Assembly: GCA_017432485.1 (NCBI GenBank)
Contig: JAFRJB010000075.1
Location: forward strand, 1 to 47,463
Length of the DNA: 47,463 nucleotides
Source of the DNA: Clostridia bacterium
GTDB lineage: Bacteria > Bacillota > Clostridia > Oscillospirales > Acutalibacteraceae
Direction: 5' to 3'
This document shows positions 25,899 to 32,885 of the stretch, in pieces. Position 1 is the first letter of the stretch, and the number at the start of each line of letters is the position of its first letter. The position numbers and the translations under genes are program-made. The notes beneath the pieces are model-generated. The model saw nothing but the letters and a program-made list of their open reading frames with translations. It was not told where the DNA came from and ran no database searches.

Positions 25899-27623
25899 TT
25901 AAAGCCAAACACTTACATTCAAATCATACCAATTAAAGATTCTTCGTCGAGTTGAGAAACTGTAAACATAGTCTTGGGCATCTTTTAGCGTTAGGGTAAA
26001 AGATGCTATTTTGATATGTTCGGGTTCCTCATCGATTTCCTCTTTATTGGTTCTCAGATACCAACGGAATTCATCTTTAGAAACCCATATTTTTTCTATG
26101 AAGGCTTCTACAACACTATCCGGAATAACCAAAGACTCAGGTGGCGTATATGAAGAGAGTTGTTTCTCTAAATCCTCAATTCTTCCAACAAAATCTTGCT
26201 TAATTTCACTCACAGGAGTTTGAGAAAGGTCATAGATTTCTTTTGAAAGGATAGTCAATTTTAATTCATATTCGGCTTTTTTTGAGCGAAAGTATTCTCG
26301 GTCAATATCTCCGTCTTCTCTCATCTCAATCAAATGCGAAATCTTCTTCCTCAGCTTCTCTGCTTCCTTTGTTTTTTGTGCAACAATCTCGCTGTTGTCT
26401 GGTTGTTTTTCCTTTTTAGCGATGTGTTTTTCCAATATTGAAAAAGCAAGTTTTGTGGTAGATTCCACATTGGAAATATGGTTTTTGAAGATATGATACG
26501 CCATTAAATCCAGTTTCCAACCCGAGAGGAAAGGTGTATCGCATAAGCCGTTGGTGGGCAAACCTCTCCGCCTGTGTTCTTCAATGCTTCCTAAATTAAT
26601 AGAAGTGTAACATTGAAAATCTCGTCCGGATGTTCGATGTTTTCTTTGATAGTACCTAACATTGAACCGATTGCCGCATTGACAAACCATTATTCTTCCC
26701 CATACAGAAGAGGATGGCTTATGACCGTTATTACATTTTTTATTTGAATTCTTTGCAACAATTCTCTGAACCTGTTCGAACTCTTCTTCACTCACAATGG
26801 GAGTGTGGCTTCCTTTTACTTTTGTTAATTCTATTGCGCCTTTATTTGTTATTTTCTTTTGCTTCAGATAGTCCGGAGTGTATTGCTTGTGATAAGTGAT
26901 TATCCCGCAATAGAAAGTGTTTTTTAAGATTTTAATAATCACCGATTCATACCAATTCTTTTTACCCATTGCAGTTAATCTGCCGGCTTTTTCTAATTCA
27001 TATTTAATTGTTTTGGTGCCACAACCATTTAAATACAAATCAAAAATCATTCTAACAGTCTTCGCTTGTTCAGGGTTAATAACAAATGTATTTTTGTCAA
27101 TACGGTCATAGCCTAGAATATTGCCATTGCCATAGAATACGCCATTATCCATTGAAGTTTGCTGACCGGCTTTGACTCTAATTGATGTCTTGCGGCTTTC
27201 ATCTTGAGCCAGCGTCGCCATAATAGTCAACCGCAATTCACCATCACCATCAAAGGTTTTGATATTATCGTTAATAAAGAAAACCTCTACACCTTTTTCC
27301 TTTAGGTAACGGGTATATTGAAGCGTATCAACTGTGTTTCTGGCAAAACGAGACACTTCTCTAGTTAAAATCATATCAAATTTTTTTGATTCGGCATCTT
27401 TTATCATTTTCATAAACTGAGGCCGCTTCTCGGCAGATGTTCCTGTAACGCCTTCATCAATATATTGACCAACCAAATGCCATTCGGGTCTTGCCGAAAG
27501 AATTGGTTTGTACCAATCCATTTGATTTTCCAAGGCGGATAACTGAGCTTCATGTTCGGTTGAAACGCGAGCATAAATGACAACATCCTTCTTTTGAAAA
27601 TCAGAATTTAATCCGTAATTCAT
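25899..27623 (-). CDS. Large serine recombinase (site-specific integrase)
   Basis: The 574-aa protein has an N-terminal resolvase domain with the nucleophile Ser21 in YARVSTEHE. This is followed by a Recombinase domain (about 185-290), a Cys-containing zinc beta-ribbon (about 310-345), and a coiled coil (about 395-470) before a C-terminal domain. The layout is that of phage and transposon large serine integrases such as TnpX-like enzymes, which join attP and attB sites through a Ser-DNA intermediate. The start ATG overlaps the stop of the preceding small gene. It is the last gene of its operon. All key regions look intact, so the enzyme may be active. Confidence 0.92.
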   Translation of the reverse strand: MNYGLNSDFQKKDVVIYARVSTEHEAQLSALENQMDWYKPILSARPEWHLVGQYIDEGVTGTSAEKRPQFMKMIKDAESKKFDMILTREVSRFARNTVDTLQYTRYLKEKGVEVFFINDNIKTFDGDGELRLTIMATLAQDESRKTSIRVKAGQQTSMDNGVFYGNGNILGYDRIDKNTFVINPEQAKTVRMIFDLYLNGCGTKTIKYELEKAGRLTAMGKKNWYESVIIKILKNTFYCGIITYHKQYTPDYLKQKKITNKGAIELTKVKGSHTPIVSEEEFEQVQRIVAKNSNKKCNNGHKPSSSVWGRIMVCQCGNRFNVRYYQRKHRTSGRDFQCYTSINLGSIEEHRRRGLPTNGLCDTPFLSGWKLDLMAYHIFKNHISNVESTTKLAFSILEKHIAKKEKQPDNSEIVAQKTKEAEKLRKKISHLIEMREDGDIDREYFRSKKAEYELKLTILSKEIYDLSQTPVSEIKQDFVGRIEDLEKQLSSYTPPESLVIPDSVVEAFIEKIWVSKDEFRWYLRTNKEEIDEEPEHIKIASFTLTLKDAQDYVYSFSTRRRIFNWYDLNVSVWL

Positions 27624-27814
27624 GAATTAACATCTCCTTTTTCTTTTGTGAAATCTCTTTTCGTTTTAAACGAACTGATATCGACTTGGAACTTATATTT
27701 ATCCAATATACTTAGAAACATATATTCTGATATGAATCCGTCAGTATAGAGTTGCTCAATCAGTTTTAAAGCTGCATAGATATTTTCTGTCTGACCATGA
27801 TCTATATTATTCAT
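27620..27814 (-). CDS. Small SHOCT-like protein of the recombinase operon
   Basis: I place the start at ATG 27814, after AAAGGAGGCTCACA, which gives 64 aa; a longer reading lacks such a site. The middle segment KLIEQLYTDGFISEYMFLSI resembles the short SHOCT-type motif (helix, G-[FL]-I-S, helix). The start overlaps the stop of the upstream gene and the stop overlaps the recombinase start, so all three are translationally coupled. It may modulate the recombinase or its excision. This is based on position only. Confidence 0.65.
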   Translation of the reverse strand: MNNIDHGQTENIYAALKLIEQLYTDGFISEYMFLSILDKYKFQVDISSFKTKRDFTKEKGDVNS

Positions 27815-28029
27815 TGTGAGCCTCCTTTGCAATTGTACGAACTTGATTTCAGTTTCCAAATCTTAAAATCATAGCCGTGTCTGTTTCTGCAAATCATACA
27901 TTCGTCTAATGCTTTCTGCTGTTTATTAATCCTCTCAATCCAGTAGTTTTTATTATCATAATAAAAACTTGCACAACCGGAACATAAAGTGATTTCCATG
28001 TCGGGTTTCTTTTTGGGGGTGAATTGCAT
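27811..28029 (-). CDS. Cys-rich zinc-ribbon-like protein of the recombinase operon
   Basis: The 72-aa protein contains two Cys-x-x-Cys pairs (LCSGCASF and ECMICRNRHGYDF) separated by about 27 residues, consistent with one bound zinc. Similar small proteins accompany sigma-like factor and recombinase genes in Clostridial elements. It overlaps its neighbours on both sides by a few bases. The role is unknown; DNA binding or protein contact is possible. Confidence 0.65.
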   Translation of the reverse strand: MQFTPKKKPDMEITLCSGCASFYYDNKNYWIERINKQQKALDECMICRNRHGYDFKIWKLKSSSYNCKGGSQ

Positions 28030-28520
28030 TATTCGTCACCTCCGGTTGAATTGATAGATAGCAAAAGCTTTTTTCGGATTCTTCTGATTTTCGAAGTAAT
28101 ACACTGTCTTGATGTGTGTAAGCATTGGGCAATTTCTTCATGAGAATGCCCAAAGATTACAACTTGTGTGAGTATCTCTTGATCTTCTTCTGAAAGAGAT
28201 TCAATAGCTTTTATAAGCGCAGGGTTACTGATTTCATCAAGCCAATTTAGTGAATGGGCTTGCCCATTGCCCTGCTTCGTCCATTCCTGTTCATAATAGT
28301 TTTTTAAGAGAGGGTTCTTTGTTTCGCCGTCAAACCCATCATCATTGATAATTGCTTGAGTATGTTCAGCAAACCTCCTATCGCTGTTATAGACTTCAAG
28401 GTCAAACTGGCGCATGATTTTAATCTGTTCTTCAGTCATTCCATTTTGTCTATACTCGTTTTCCTGTTCTTTTTGTGTTTTATTGAATTTGAATTTATTT
28501 AATCCATTATTCCAACTCAT
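28029..28520 (-). CDS. Sigma-70 region 4-like regulator of the recombinase operon
   Basis: The 163-aa protein has a charged, Gln/Glu-rich first half and a C-terminal helix-turn-helix (about residues 105-155). The latter includes LSEEDQEILTQ and EEIAQCLHTSRQCITSKIRR, as in sigma-70 region 4. No clear region 2 is present, so it may be a regulator or a degenerate element-specific sigma factor. It is the first gene of the operon. Its Shine-Dalgarno AAAGGAG is paired within a long hairpin (28524-28583), which suggests translational control of the whole integration module. Confidence 0.75.
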   Translation of the reverse strand: MSWNNGLNKFKFNKTQKEQENEYRQNGMTEEQIKIMRQFDLEVYNSDRRFAEHTQAIINDDGFDGETKNPLLKNYYEQEWTKQGNGQAHSLNWLDEISNPALIKAIESLSEEDQEILTQVVIFGHSHEEIAQCLHTSRQCITSKIRRIRKKLLLSINSTGGDE

Positions 28521-28523
28521 TTT

Positions 28524-28583
28524 CTAATCTCCTTTACTTTTGAAATGTGTTATTATTTGTTGGATTTCAAAAGTGGAGATTAG
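28524..28583 (-). promoter_or_regulatory. Leader hairpin that sequesters the Shine-Dalgarno site
   Basis: In the minus-strand leader, 28583-28575 (CTAATCTCC) pairs with 28532-28524 (GGAGATTAG), and 28574-28564 pairs with 28546-28536. A 3-base bulge separates the stems and the loop is 17 bases. The ribosome site of the sigma-like gene lies in the 3' arm. A smaller hairpin (28593-28597 with 28603-28607) precedes it. Confidence 0.7.
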
Positions 28584-28667
28584 GGGTATTTAGCAACGCC
28601 AGGTTGCCAGTTCTTTAAAAACAATAAACATCCTTTCCGCTGATGTAGACAGGATGTAAAAAAGAAA

Positions 28668-28694
28668 AACCGTGTACCAATTCAGTACACGGTT
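28668..28694 (-). terminator. Strong hairpin, probable terminator for agr-side transcripts
   Basis: AACCGTGTAC (28668-28677) pairs with 28685-28694. The minus-strand tail is rich in T (TTTTTCTTTTTT). The 396-base gap 28521-28916 also holds the leader hairpin, the stem at 28805-28839 and the palindrome at the XRE stop. Confidence 0.75.
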
Positions 28695-28804
28695 ATTTTG
28701 TTAAAAGGGCGCAAAAAAAGAAAGGGTACCAAATTGACCTTTAGTTAATAAAAGTTCATTTTTGTATCCTGCCTTTAATGCATATCAGGCATTGTTAGAT
28801 TAAG

Positions 28805-28839
28805 AAGCCGAATTTGATAGCAATTATCAAACTCGGCTT
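28805..28839. repeat. Fifteen-base inverted repeat
   Basis: 28805-28819 pairs with 28825-28839 with one mismatch and a 5-base loop. Neither strand has a clear U tail. It may be a structural 3' end or a recombination site. Confidence 0.5.
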
Positions 28840-28890
28840 GATTTAATATGGGACTGTTTTTTGTTAGCCAATGGTTAACAGCGGCCTGTA

Positions 28891-28918
28891 AAATATATCC
28901 CTATTTAGGGATATATTT
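28891..28918 (-). terminator. Perfect palindrome at the XRE stop codon
   Basis: A 13-base stem with a 2-base centre overlaps the stop codon of the leftward XRE gene and is followed on that strand by TTTTAC after the stem start. It is a possible terminator or operator. Confidence 0.5.
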
Positions 28919-29321
28919 ACTGCTTGTTGTCATTTTCTAACTGTTTAATAAGTTTGCGCCAGTAATCACTTTCCAGATTTAATTCGTTTGCTTTTCTGAT
29001 CAACCTTGTTGCATCCGGTATGGAACTAAGATACAAACTAATATCTGCAGGGAGATAATAATTCCTTGGATTATTGGCTTCTTTAGTTAGAGCTGCTAAG
29101 TCAAAAAACAATTCTTTTTCCTGATTGTTGAGTTGTAAAACTTGAGAGATTTTAATTAAGAGATTATCGCCAGGCGGGGATTTTTTCCCCAATTCGATAT
29201 TTCTTAGATATACATGAGAAATATCTAAGGTGGTAGACATTTCTCTCAAAGATAATCCCTTTTTCAAACGGTATTCGTTTAAAGCAATACCAAATAGGTT
29301 TTGATTATCCGGTAGCAACAA
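28917..29321 (-). CDS. XRE-family regulator in the agrDB operon
   Basis: The 134-aa product starts at a TTG codon seven bases after AAAGGG, and the reading frame overlaps the end of agrB by 17 bases. Residues ~10-65 form an XRE helix-turn-helix, with LSLREMSTTLDISHVYLRNIE as the helix-turn-helix core (longer stretch trimmed to the key text). The C-terminal ~70 residues are charged and helical. XRE genes are not part of the classical four-gene agr operon, so this is an unusual third partner that may link signal production to another regulon or give negative feedback. Confidence 0.75.
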   Translation of the reverse strand: MLLPDNQNLFGIALNEYRLKKGLSLREMSTTLDISHVYLRNIELGKKSPPGDNLLIKISQVLQLNNQEKELFFDLAALTKEANNPRNYYLPADISLYLSSIPDATRLIRKANELNLESDYWRKLIKQLENDNKQ

Positions 29322-29892
29322 GATGCCCTTTAATCTTTCCGGCTGTTAATAGAATTGCTTCTAATAGCAAGCTTAAGCAACAAGGAACAAGCAGTAGTTG
29401 AATTTTGAATAATAAAGAACCAATAATTACAGAAACTATAACCGAAAGGATTATGAGACTGATCCTGCGATATTTTCTTTTTTCATCCTCATCTAAAGGT
29501 TTTGCCGGAGTATCCAACGGGGCAAAAGCAGCAATCACTATCGTAGAAAGAAATGCACCAACCAAAGCAATTATTTGAACGACCGTTTTTTCAGACAAGG
29601 ATATAAGGTAGGTTGCTGCAAGAAATGATAAAGTGGTCAAAATTTCACATCTCATTTCGGTATCAGCATGATATCCACCAGCGAAATGTCTGATCGCGCG
29701 AAATGAGATGTAAAAGACAATACAATTAATAATGCAATTGAATATGAGACCGAAGAAGATTGTTAAACTGAAGAAAAAAACACTTGAAATAATTAGAAAA
29801 AATGCGTATACAAAAATGTGTTTATCTTCATAACTTATCATATCTAGTTCAATAAGAAAATCACAAAGCAGATTTGAAAAGCGATTGATCAT
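29305..29892 (-). CDS. agrB: AgrB-type peptide-processing membrane protease
   Basis: The 195-aa protein has about six hydrophobic segments. It carries the AgrB catalytic pair, His75 in AGGYHA and Cys82 in EMRCEI, with the conserved Arg and Gly-Gly run before them. AgrB cuts the C-terminal tail of AgrD through a thioester intermediate and helps close the cyclic signal. The length matches the family (~190-205 aa). The start ATG overlaps the stop of the upstream 43-aa gene, fixing it as agrD. It lies in the operon agrD-agrB-XRE, divergent from the kinase/regulator pair. Confidence 0.92.
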   Translation of the reverse strand: MINRFSNLLCDFLIELDMISYEDKHIFVYAFFLIISSVFFFSLTIFFGLIFNCIINCIVFYISFRAIRHFAGGYHADTEMRCEILTTLSFLAATYLISLSEKTVVQIIALVGAFLSTIVIAAFAPLDTPAKPLDEDEKRKYRRISLIILSVIVSVIIGSLLFKIQLLLVPCCLSLLLEAILLTAGKIKGHLVATG

Positions 29893-30020
29893 TTTCTGTA
29901 TTTTGCTATTTCCTTTGGGGGAATTGGCTGATAAAAGGTAAAACTCGTTGTGCTGTTTGCACTATTTTTTAGAGACTCAATAGCGATCGTTTTAATAATC
30001 TTTTGAATTTTCTTTTCCAT
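29889..30020 (-). CDS. agrD: AgrD-like autoinducer precursor lacking cysteine
   Basis: A 43-codon gene starts at ATG 30020, after AAGGAGAAAA, and its stop overlaps the agrB start. The precursor has an amphipathic Lys/Ile-rich helix (residues 1-19), then ANSTTSFTFY (21-30), then QPIPPKEIAKYRK. The tail resembles the AgrD recognition tail, for example the PKE-[LI] motif of staphylococcal AgrD. There is no Cys in the whole peptide. In the ring position Ser26 (ring SFTFY) or Thr25 would give a lactone rather than a thiolactone, as in Staphylococcus intermedius or Enterococcus FsrD. The exact processing sites are inferred. Confidence 0.85.
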   Translation of the reverse strand: MEKKIQKIIKTIAIESLKNSANSTTSFTFYQPIPPKEIAKYRK

Positions 30021-30084
30021 TGTTTTTCTCCTTGGTTTTTTGATTTTTCCTTTGTTCATCAAAGGATGTTTTAATTTAACCTTT

Positions 30085-30139
30085 TTTATACTCCATATTC
30101 AAGTGATTTTGAACCAAATAGAAAAATAATGAGCCAAAT
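30085..30139 (-). promoter_or_regulatory. agrD promoter with direct repeats at the -35
   Basis: On the minus strand TTCAAA (30113-30108) and TATAAA (30090-30085) are 17 bases apart. Immediately upstream, ATTTGG occurs at 30119-30114 and 30139-30134, a 20-base period (two helix turns). This arrangement matches LytTR-activated P2-type agr promoters, although the repeat text is not the staphylococcal one. Confidence 0.6.
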
Positions 30140-30231
30140 TGATAAAATATAACAAATTTAAAATTGTTTTTAAAACAAATTGAAAAATCTAATCATAAAG
30201 AGAATAATTCGCTATGAGATTATTTTTTGTA

Positions 30232-30261
30232 TTGACATATCGTGATATTATAAAATATAGA
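30232..30261 (+). promoter_or_regulatory. Promoter and palindromic operator of the right-hand XRE gene
   Basis: TTGACA (30232-30237) and TATAGA (30256-30261) are 18 bases apart. A 12-base palindrome ATATCGTGATAT (30237-30248) sits between them, ideally placed for repression by the XRE product. Confidence 0.65.
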
Positions 30262-30282
30262 CTAAATGAAAGGTAATATAAT

Positions 30283-30603
30283 ATGTATTTTGATTATAAG
30301 GATATGGGGGCTAGAATTGTGCAAAGGCGAAAAGAATTATCATTAACGCAAAAGCAATTAGCCCATATATTAAATGTGTCAAACAATCATTTATCTAATA
30401 TTGAAAATGGAAAAGCTGGTCCAAGTTTAGATTTGTTTATATCTATATGCAAAGAATTAGAGATTAGTAGTGATTTCTTGTTGTTCAATTGTTTACATCC
30501 AGATCCTAACAGTTCCATTCAAGAAAAAATAAAACTATGTTCTGATGAAGATAAAATAATCATTTCAAAATTTGTAGATTTTTGTTTGTTTGAACAAAGG
30601 TGA
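30283..30603 (+). CDS. XRE-family regulator upstream of the AgrA/AgrC-like genes
   Basis: The 106-aa protein has an XRE helix-turn-helix at residues ~8-65 (LSLTQKQLAHILNVSNNHLS then IENGKAGPS) and a short helical tail. Its promoter contains a 12-base palindrome between the -35 and -10, which suggests autorepression. A terminator hairpin follows the stop, so expression of the downstream response regulator depends partly on a separate promoter overlapping that hairpin. It is one of two XRE genes bracketing this locus. A role in tuning the quorum circuit is plausible but unproven. Confidence 0.85.
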   Translation: MYFDYKDMGARIVQRRKELSLTQKQLAHILNVSNNHLSNIENGKAGPSLDLFISICKELEISSDFLLFNCLHPDPNSSIQEKIKLCSDEDKIIISKFVDFCLFEQR

Positions 30604-30614
30604 TAACATAATTG

Positions 30615-30666
30615 TTGAAATATGCAAAACGATGTTGTATAATCAGTTTGATTATACAACTTTTTT
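30615..30666 (+). promoter_or_regulatory. Terminator overlapping the promoter of the response-regulator gene
   Basis: The hairpin 30634-30644 with 30650-30660 and a T6 tail terminates XRE transcription. Its 5' arm contains TATAAT (30638-30643), 17 bases after TTGAAA (30615-30620). A transcript starting here would begin in or after the 3' arm and escape termination. Confidence 0.65.
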
Positions 30667-30686
30667 ATTAGAGGTGAAATGATTCT

Positions 30687-31382
30687 ATGAGAGTGTGTAT
30701 TTGTGAGGATATTGCTGAATACAGAGATTCTGTAAGGTGTTATTCTGAACAGTTTTTTAAGGATAATAACATTGATTACACCATTGATGAATTTGATTCT
30801 GGAGAATCATTGCTTTCTTCCGAGTGCTTGAGAGATTATGATATTTTTTTAATAGATATTGAATTAAAAGGAATAAATGGAATTGAAGTAATTAACATAT
30901 TAACTAAACAAGGAAGTAAAGCATTTTTTATTGTCATTACTGCTTATAAAAAATATTTAGATGAAGCGATGGACTTAAAAGTTTTAAGGTTTGTTGAAAA
31001 GCCAATTAAACAAGATAAAATGTATTCTGTATTAAAAAAAGCGGTTGAAACAATTAACGAATCTGTGATTGAACTTAAAGCAATGGGGGGACAATCTTAT
31101 TTTATTAAGCAAACGGATATTATATATGCAGAAGCACGATTTAAAAAGTCGTATGTCTTTTTGGATAATCTAACTATTGTTTCCACAATGCCTTTTAGAG
31201 AAATTAAAAATCTATTAATATCTACAGAATTTTTAATTCCACATAATAGTTACATTGTAAATAAGAATCACATAACATATATTCAAAGGAATATGATGAA
31301 GGTCAAATTAAACAATAATGAAGTTAGCATACCTATTTCTGCAACAAAACAGAAAATAATAAAGAAAGAAATACATGGCTAA
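30687..31382 (+). CDS. agrA: LytTR-family response regulator (AgrA-like)
   Basis: The 231-aa protein has a receiver domain with Asp57 (FLIDIEL) and Lys105 (VEKPIK), then a LytTR DNA-binding domain from about residue 128 to 228. It is preceded by GAGGTG and followed nine bases later by the kinase gene. It is the expected activator of the divergent agrD promoter, whose -35 is flanked by direct repeats. The order regulator then kinase is the reverse of the staphylococcal agr operon. Confidence 0.9.
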   Translation: MRVCICEDIAEYRDSVRCYSEQFFKDNNIDYTIDEFDSGESLLSSECLRDYDIFLIDIELKGINGIEVINILTKQGSKAFFIVITAYKKYLDEAMDLKVLRFVEKPIKQDKMYSVLKKAVETINESVIELKAMGGQSYFIKQTDIIYAEARFKKSYVFLDNLTIVSTMPFREIKNLLISTEFLIPHNSYIVNKNHITYIQRNMMKVKLNNNEVSIPISATKQKIIKKEIHG

Positions 31383-31391
31383 GGAGGCATT

Positions 31392-32687
31392 ATGAATAAA
31401 ATACTTATAGATGTTTTTTTATATGTTTTTGAATGCATTCTTTTCTATTACTATTGTAATAATGCATTTAATAGTAATATGAAAAAATCTCTTCGATTTT
31501 TGATTGTTTTATTTGGGCATATTGTTCTATTTTTTGTCTATCAAATAGGAATTAACTATGTCAATGGCATAACAATTATTATTGTTTTATGTTTATTGAT
31601 TAGATTTGTTTATAATTCAAATTGGTTGACATCTATCTTGCATTCAATTTTTTACTTGGCCACTATGATAGCCGGGGAGTATTTAGTATATCCTTTGGCT
31701 AATGTTTTATTTGATTTAAAAGATGTTGATGCCCACAATAATTTACATAGTTATTTGTTTGCTGTGATTACTAGCAAAGTTATACACTTTATTTGTATTA
31801 TGGTTATGCTATTCTTTATTAGTAAAAACAAACATGAGCAAGTTAAAGATACAAAGGGGTTCGCTTTGATATTGACTGTTCCAATTTCAAATATGGTAAT
31901 TTTGGCATTTATTGAATATATATCAAAACAGTTAAGCTACGATTTTAAAGCAAATGTATTATGGGGAATGATTGCTCTATTCATGTTGTTGACAAATTTC
32001 TTAGTTTATTATAACAGGAATTATATTATTAAACAGGCAGAAAGAATAAACGAGTTGAATATAGAAAACCAAAAGAAAAAATTAGATGAACAATATTTAT
32101 CAATTATTGAAAAATCTAACGATGAGATGAAAATACTAGCTCATGATTTTCAAAATCATTTAATCTTTGTTCGAGATTTGAGTAGTGCGGAAGATAAAGA
32201 TAAATATATAGACAAGATCATTCCAAGAATTGATAAGTACTCTAATGCGGGTATTAGTAATAACAAGACATTAGATATTATTATTAGCAAGTATTCAACA
32301 TTGTGTGATATAAACAACATTGGTTTTTATGTTGATGTGAAGACGGCAAATTTGAGTCAAGTTGATAGTTTTGATTTGGTGACATTACTCAACAATCTTT
32401 TAGATAACGCTTTTGAATCAGCATTGCAGAGCTCAAAAAAAGAAATTCAGTTATGTATTTGTCATCACTCTCAATATTTTGACAAATTGACAATTGCTAA
32501 TTCTTGCGAAAATAGACCTGCAATCAAAGATGATAAATTAAGCACATGGAAAAAGGATAAAAAAGTTCATGGATATGGGTTGAAAAGTGTCAAGAAAATT
32601 GCAAAAAAGTATAATGCTGATTATTACTGGGAATATAACGAAGAAAGCAAGACTTTTCTAACCTCAATTATCATTCCTAAGAATTAA
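31392..32687 (+). CDS. agrC: GHKL sensor histidine kinase (AgrC-like peptide receptor)
   Basis: The 431-aa protein has about six membrane segments in residues 1-210 and a coiled coil (about 215-245). A histidine in LAHDFQNH (about residue 252) is the phosphoacceptor candidate. The ATPase shows an N-box LLNNLLDNAFESA and the lid HGYGLKSV. This is the AgrC/GHKL class that detects cyclic peptides through its membrane region. It directly follows agrA. The presumed ligand is the lactone peptide encoded by agrD on the opposite strand. Confidence 0.9.
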   Translation: MNKILIDVFLYVFECILFYYYCNNAFNSNMKKSLRFLIVLFGHIVLFFVYQIGINYVNGITIIIVLCLLIRFVYNSNWLTSILHSIFYLATMIAGEYLVYPLANVLFDLKDVDAHNNLHSYLFAVITSKVIHFICIMVMLFFISKNKHEQVKDTKGFALILTVPISNMVILAFIEYISKQLSYDFKANVLWGMIALFMLLTNFLVYYNRNYIIKQAERINELNIENQKKKLDEQYLSIIEKSNDEMKILAHDFQNHLIFVRDLSSAEDKDKYIDKIIPRIDKYSNAGISNNKTLDIIISKYSTLCDINNIGFYVDVKTANLSQVDSFDLVTLLNNLLDNAFESALQSSKKEIQLCICHHSQYFDKLTIANSCENRPAIKDDKLSTWKKDKKVHGYGLKSVKKIAKKYNADYYWEYNEESKTFLTSIIIPKN

Positions 32688-32700
32688 AACACTTAAAACA

Positions 32701-32729
32701 AAGACTGTCCAATTGGGCAGTCTTTTTAT
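32701..32729 (+). terminator. Intrinsic terminator of the agrA-agrC transcript
   Basis: AAGACTGTCC (32701-32710) pairs with 32715-32724 (one G-T pair) around AATT, followed by T3. Confidence 0.8.
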
Positions 32730-32752
32730 GAAAATCTATTTTTACTCCAATT

Positions 32753-32828
32753 TTTTCTAATTTTAGTCGAAATATATTGCATTATCTTGTTTAAATATAT
32801 ATAAAGTAATTGTGATATCCTCAGGAGG
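32753..32828 (+). promoter_or_regulatory. Rhs promoter with shared GTCGA box and 5' AGGAGG element
   Basis: The 18-mer TTTTCTAATTTTAGTCGA (32753-32770) is identical to that at 41308-41325. TTGCAT (32777-32782) and TATAAA (32800-32805) are 17 bases apart. AGGAGG (32823-32828) lies about 11 bases after the expected start and has no start codon behind it. Confidence 0.65.
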
Positions 32829-32885
32829 TGAAATAAAACTTTTAGTATTCAATTTATTCTGTGTTTAAACAAGGAGGAAGAACAA

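Larger units (their letters stand above)
25899..28583 (-). mobile_element. Serine recombinase operon of an integrated element (limits unknown)
   Basis: Four genes read leftward with overlapping stops and starts: sigma-like factor, Cys-rich protein, SHOCT-like protein and large serine recombinase. This is a standard integration and regulation module of Clostridial integrative elements. I cannot see att repeats, conjugation or phage structural genes, so the element's extent is unknown. The HD-GHKL gene or the Agr locus could be cargo. Confidence 0.6.

Noticed and set aside
28805..28839. attL or attR core of the recombinase element
   Set aside because: It is an inverted repeat without a matching partner elsewhere in the window, and serine integrase cores are short and not identifiable here.
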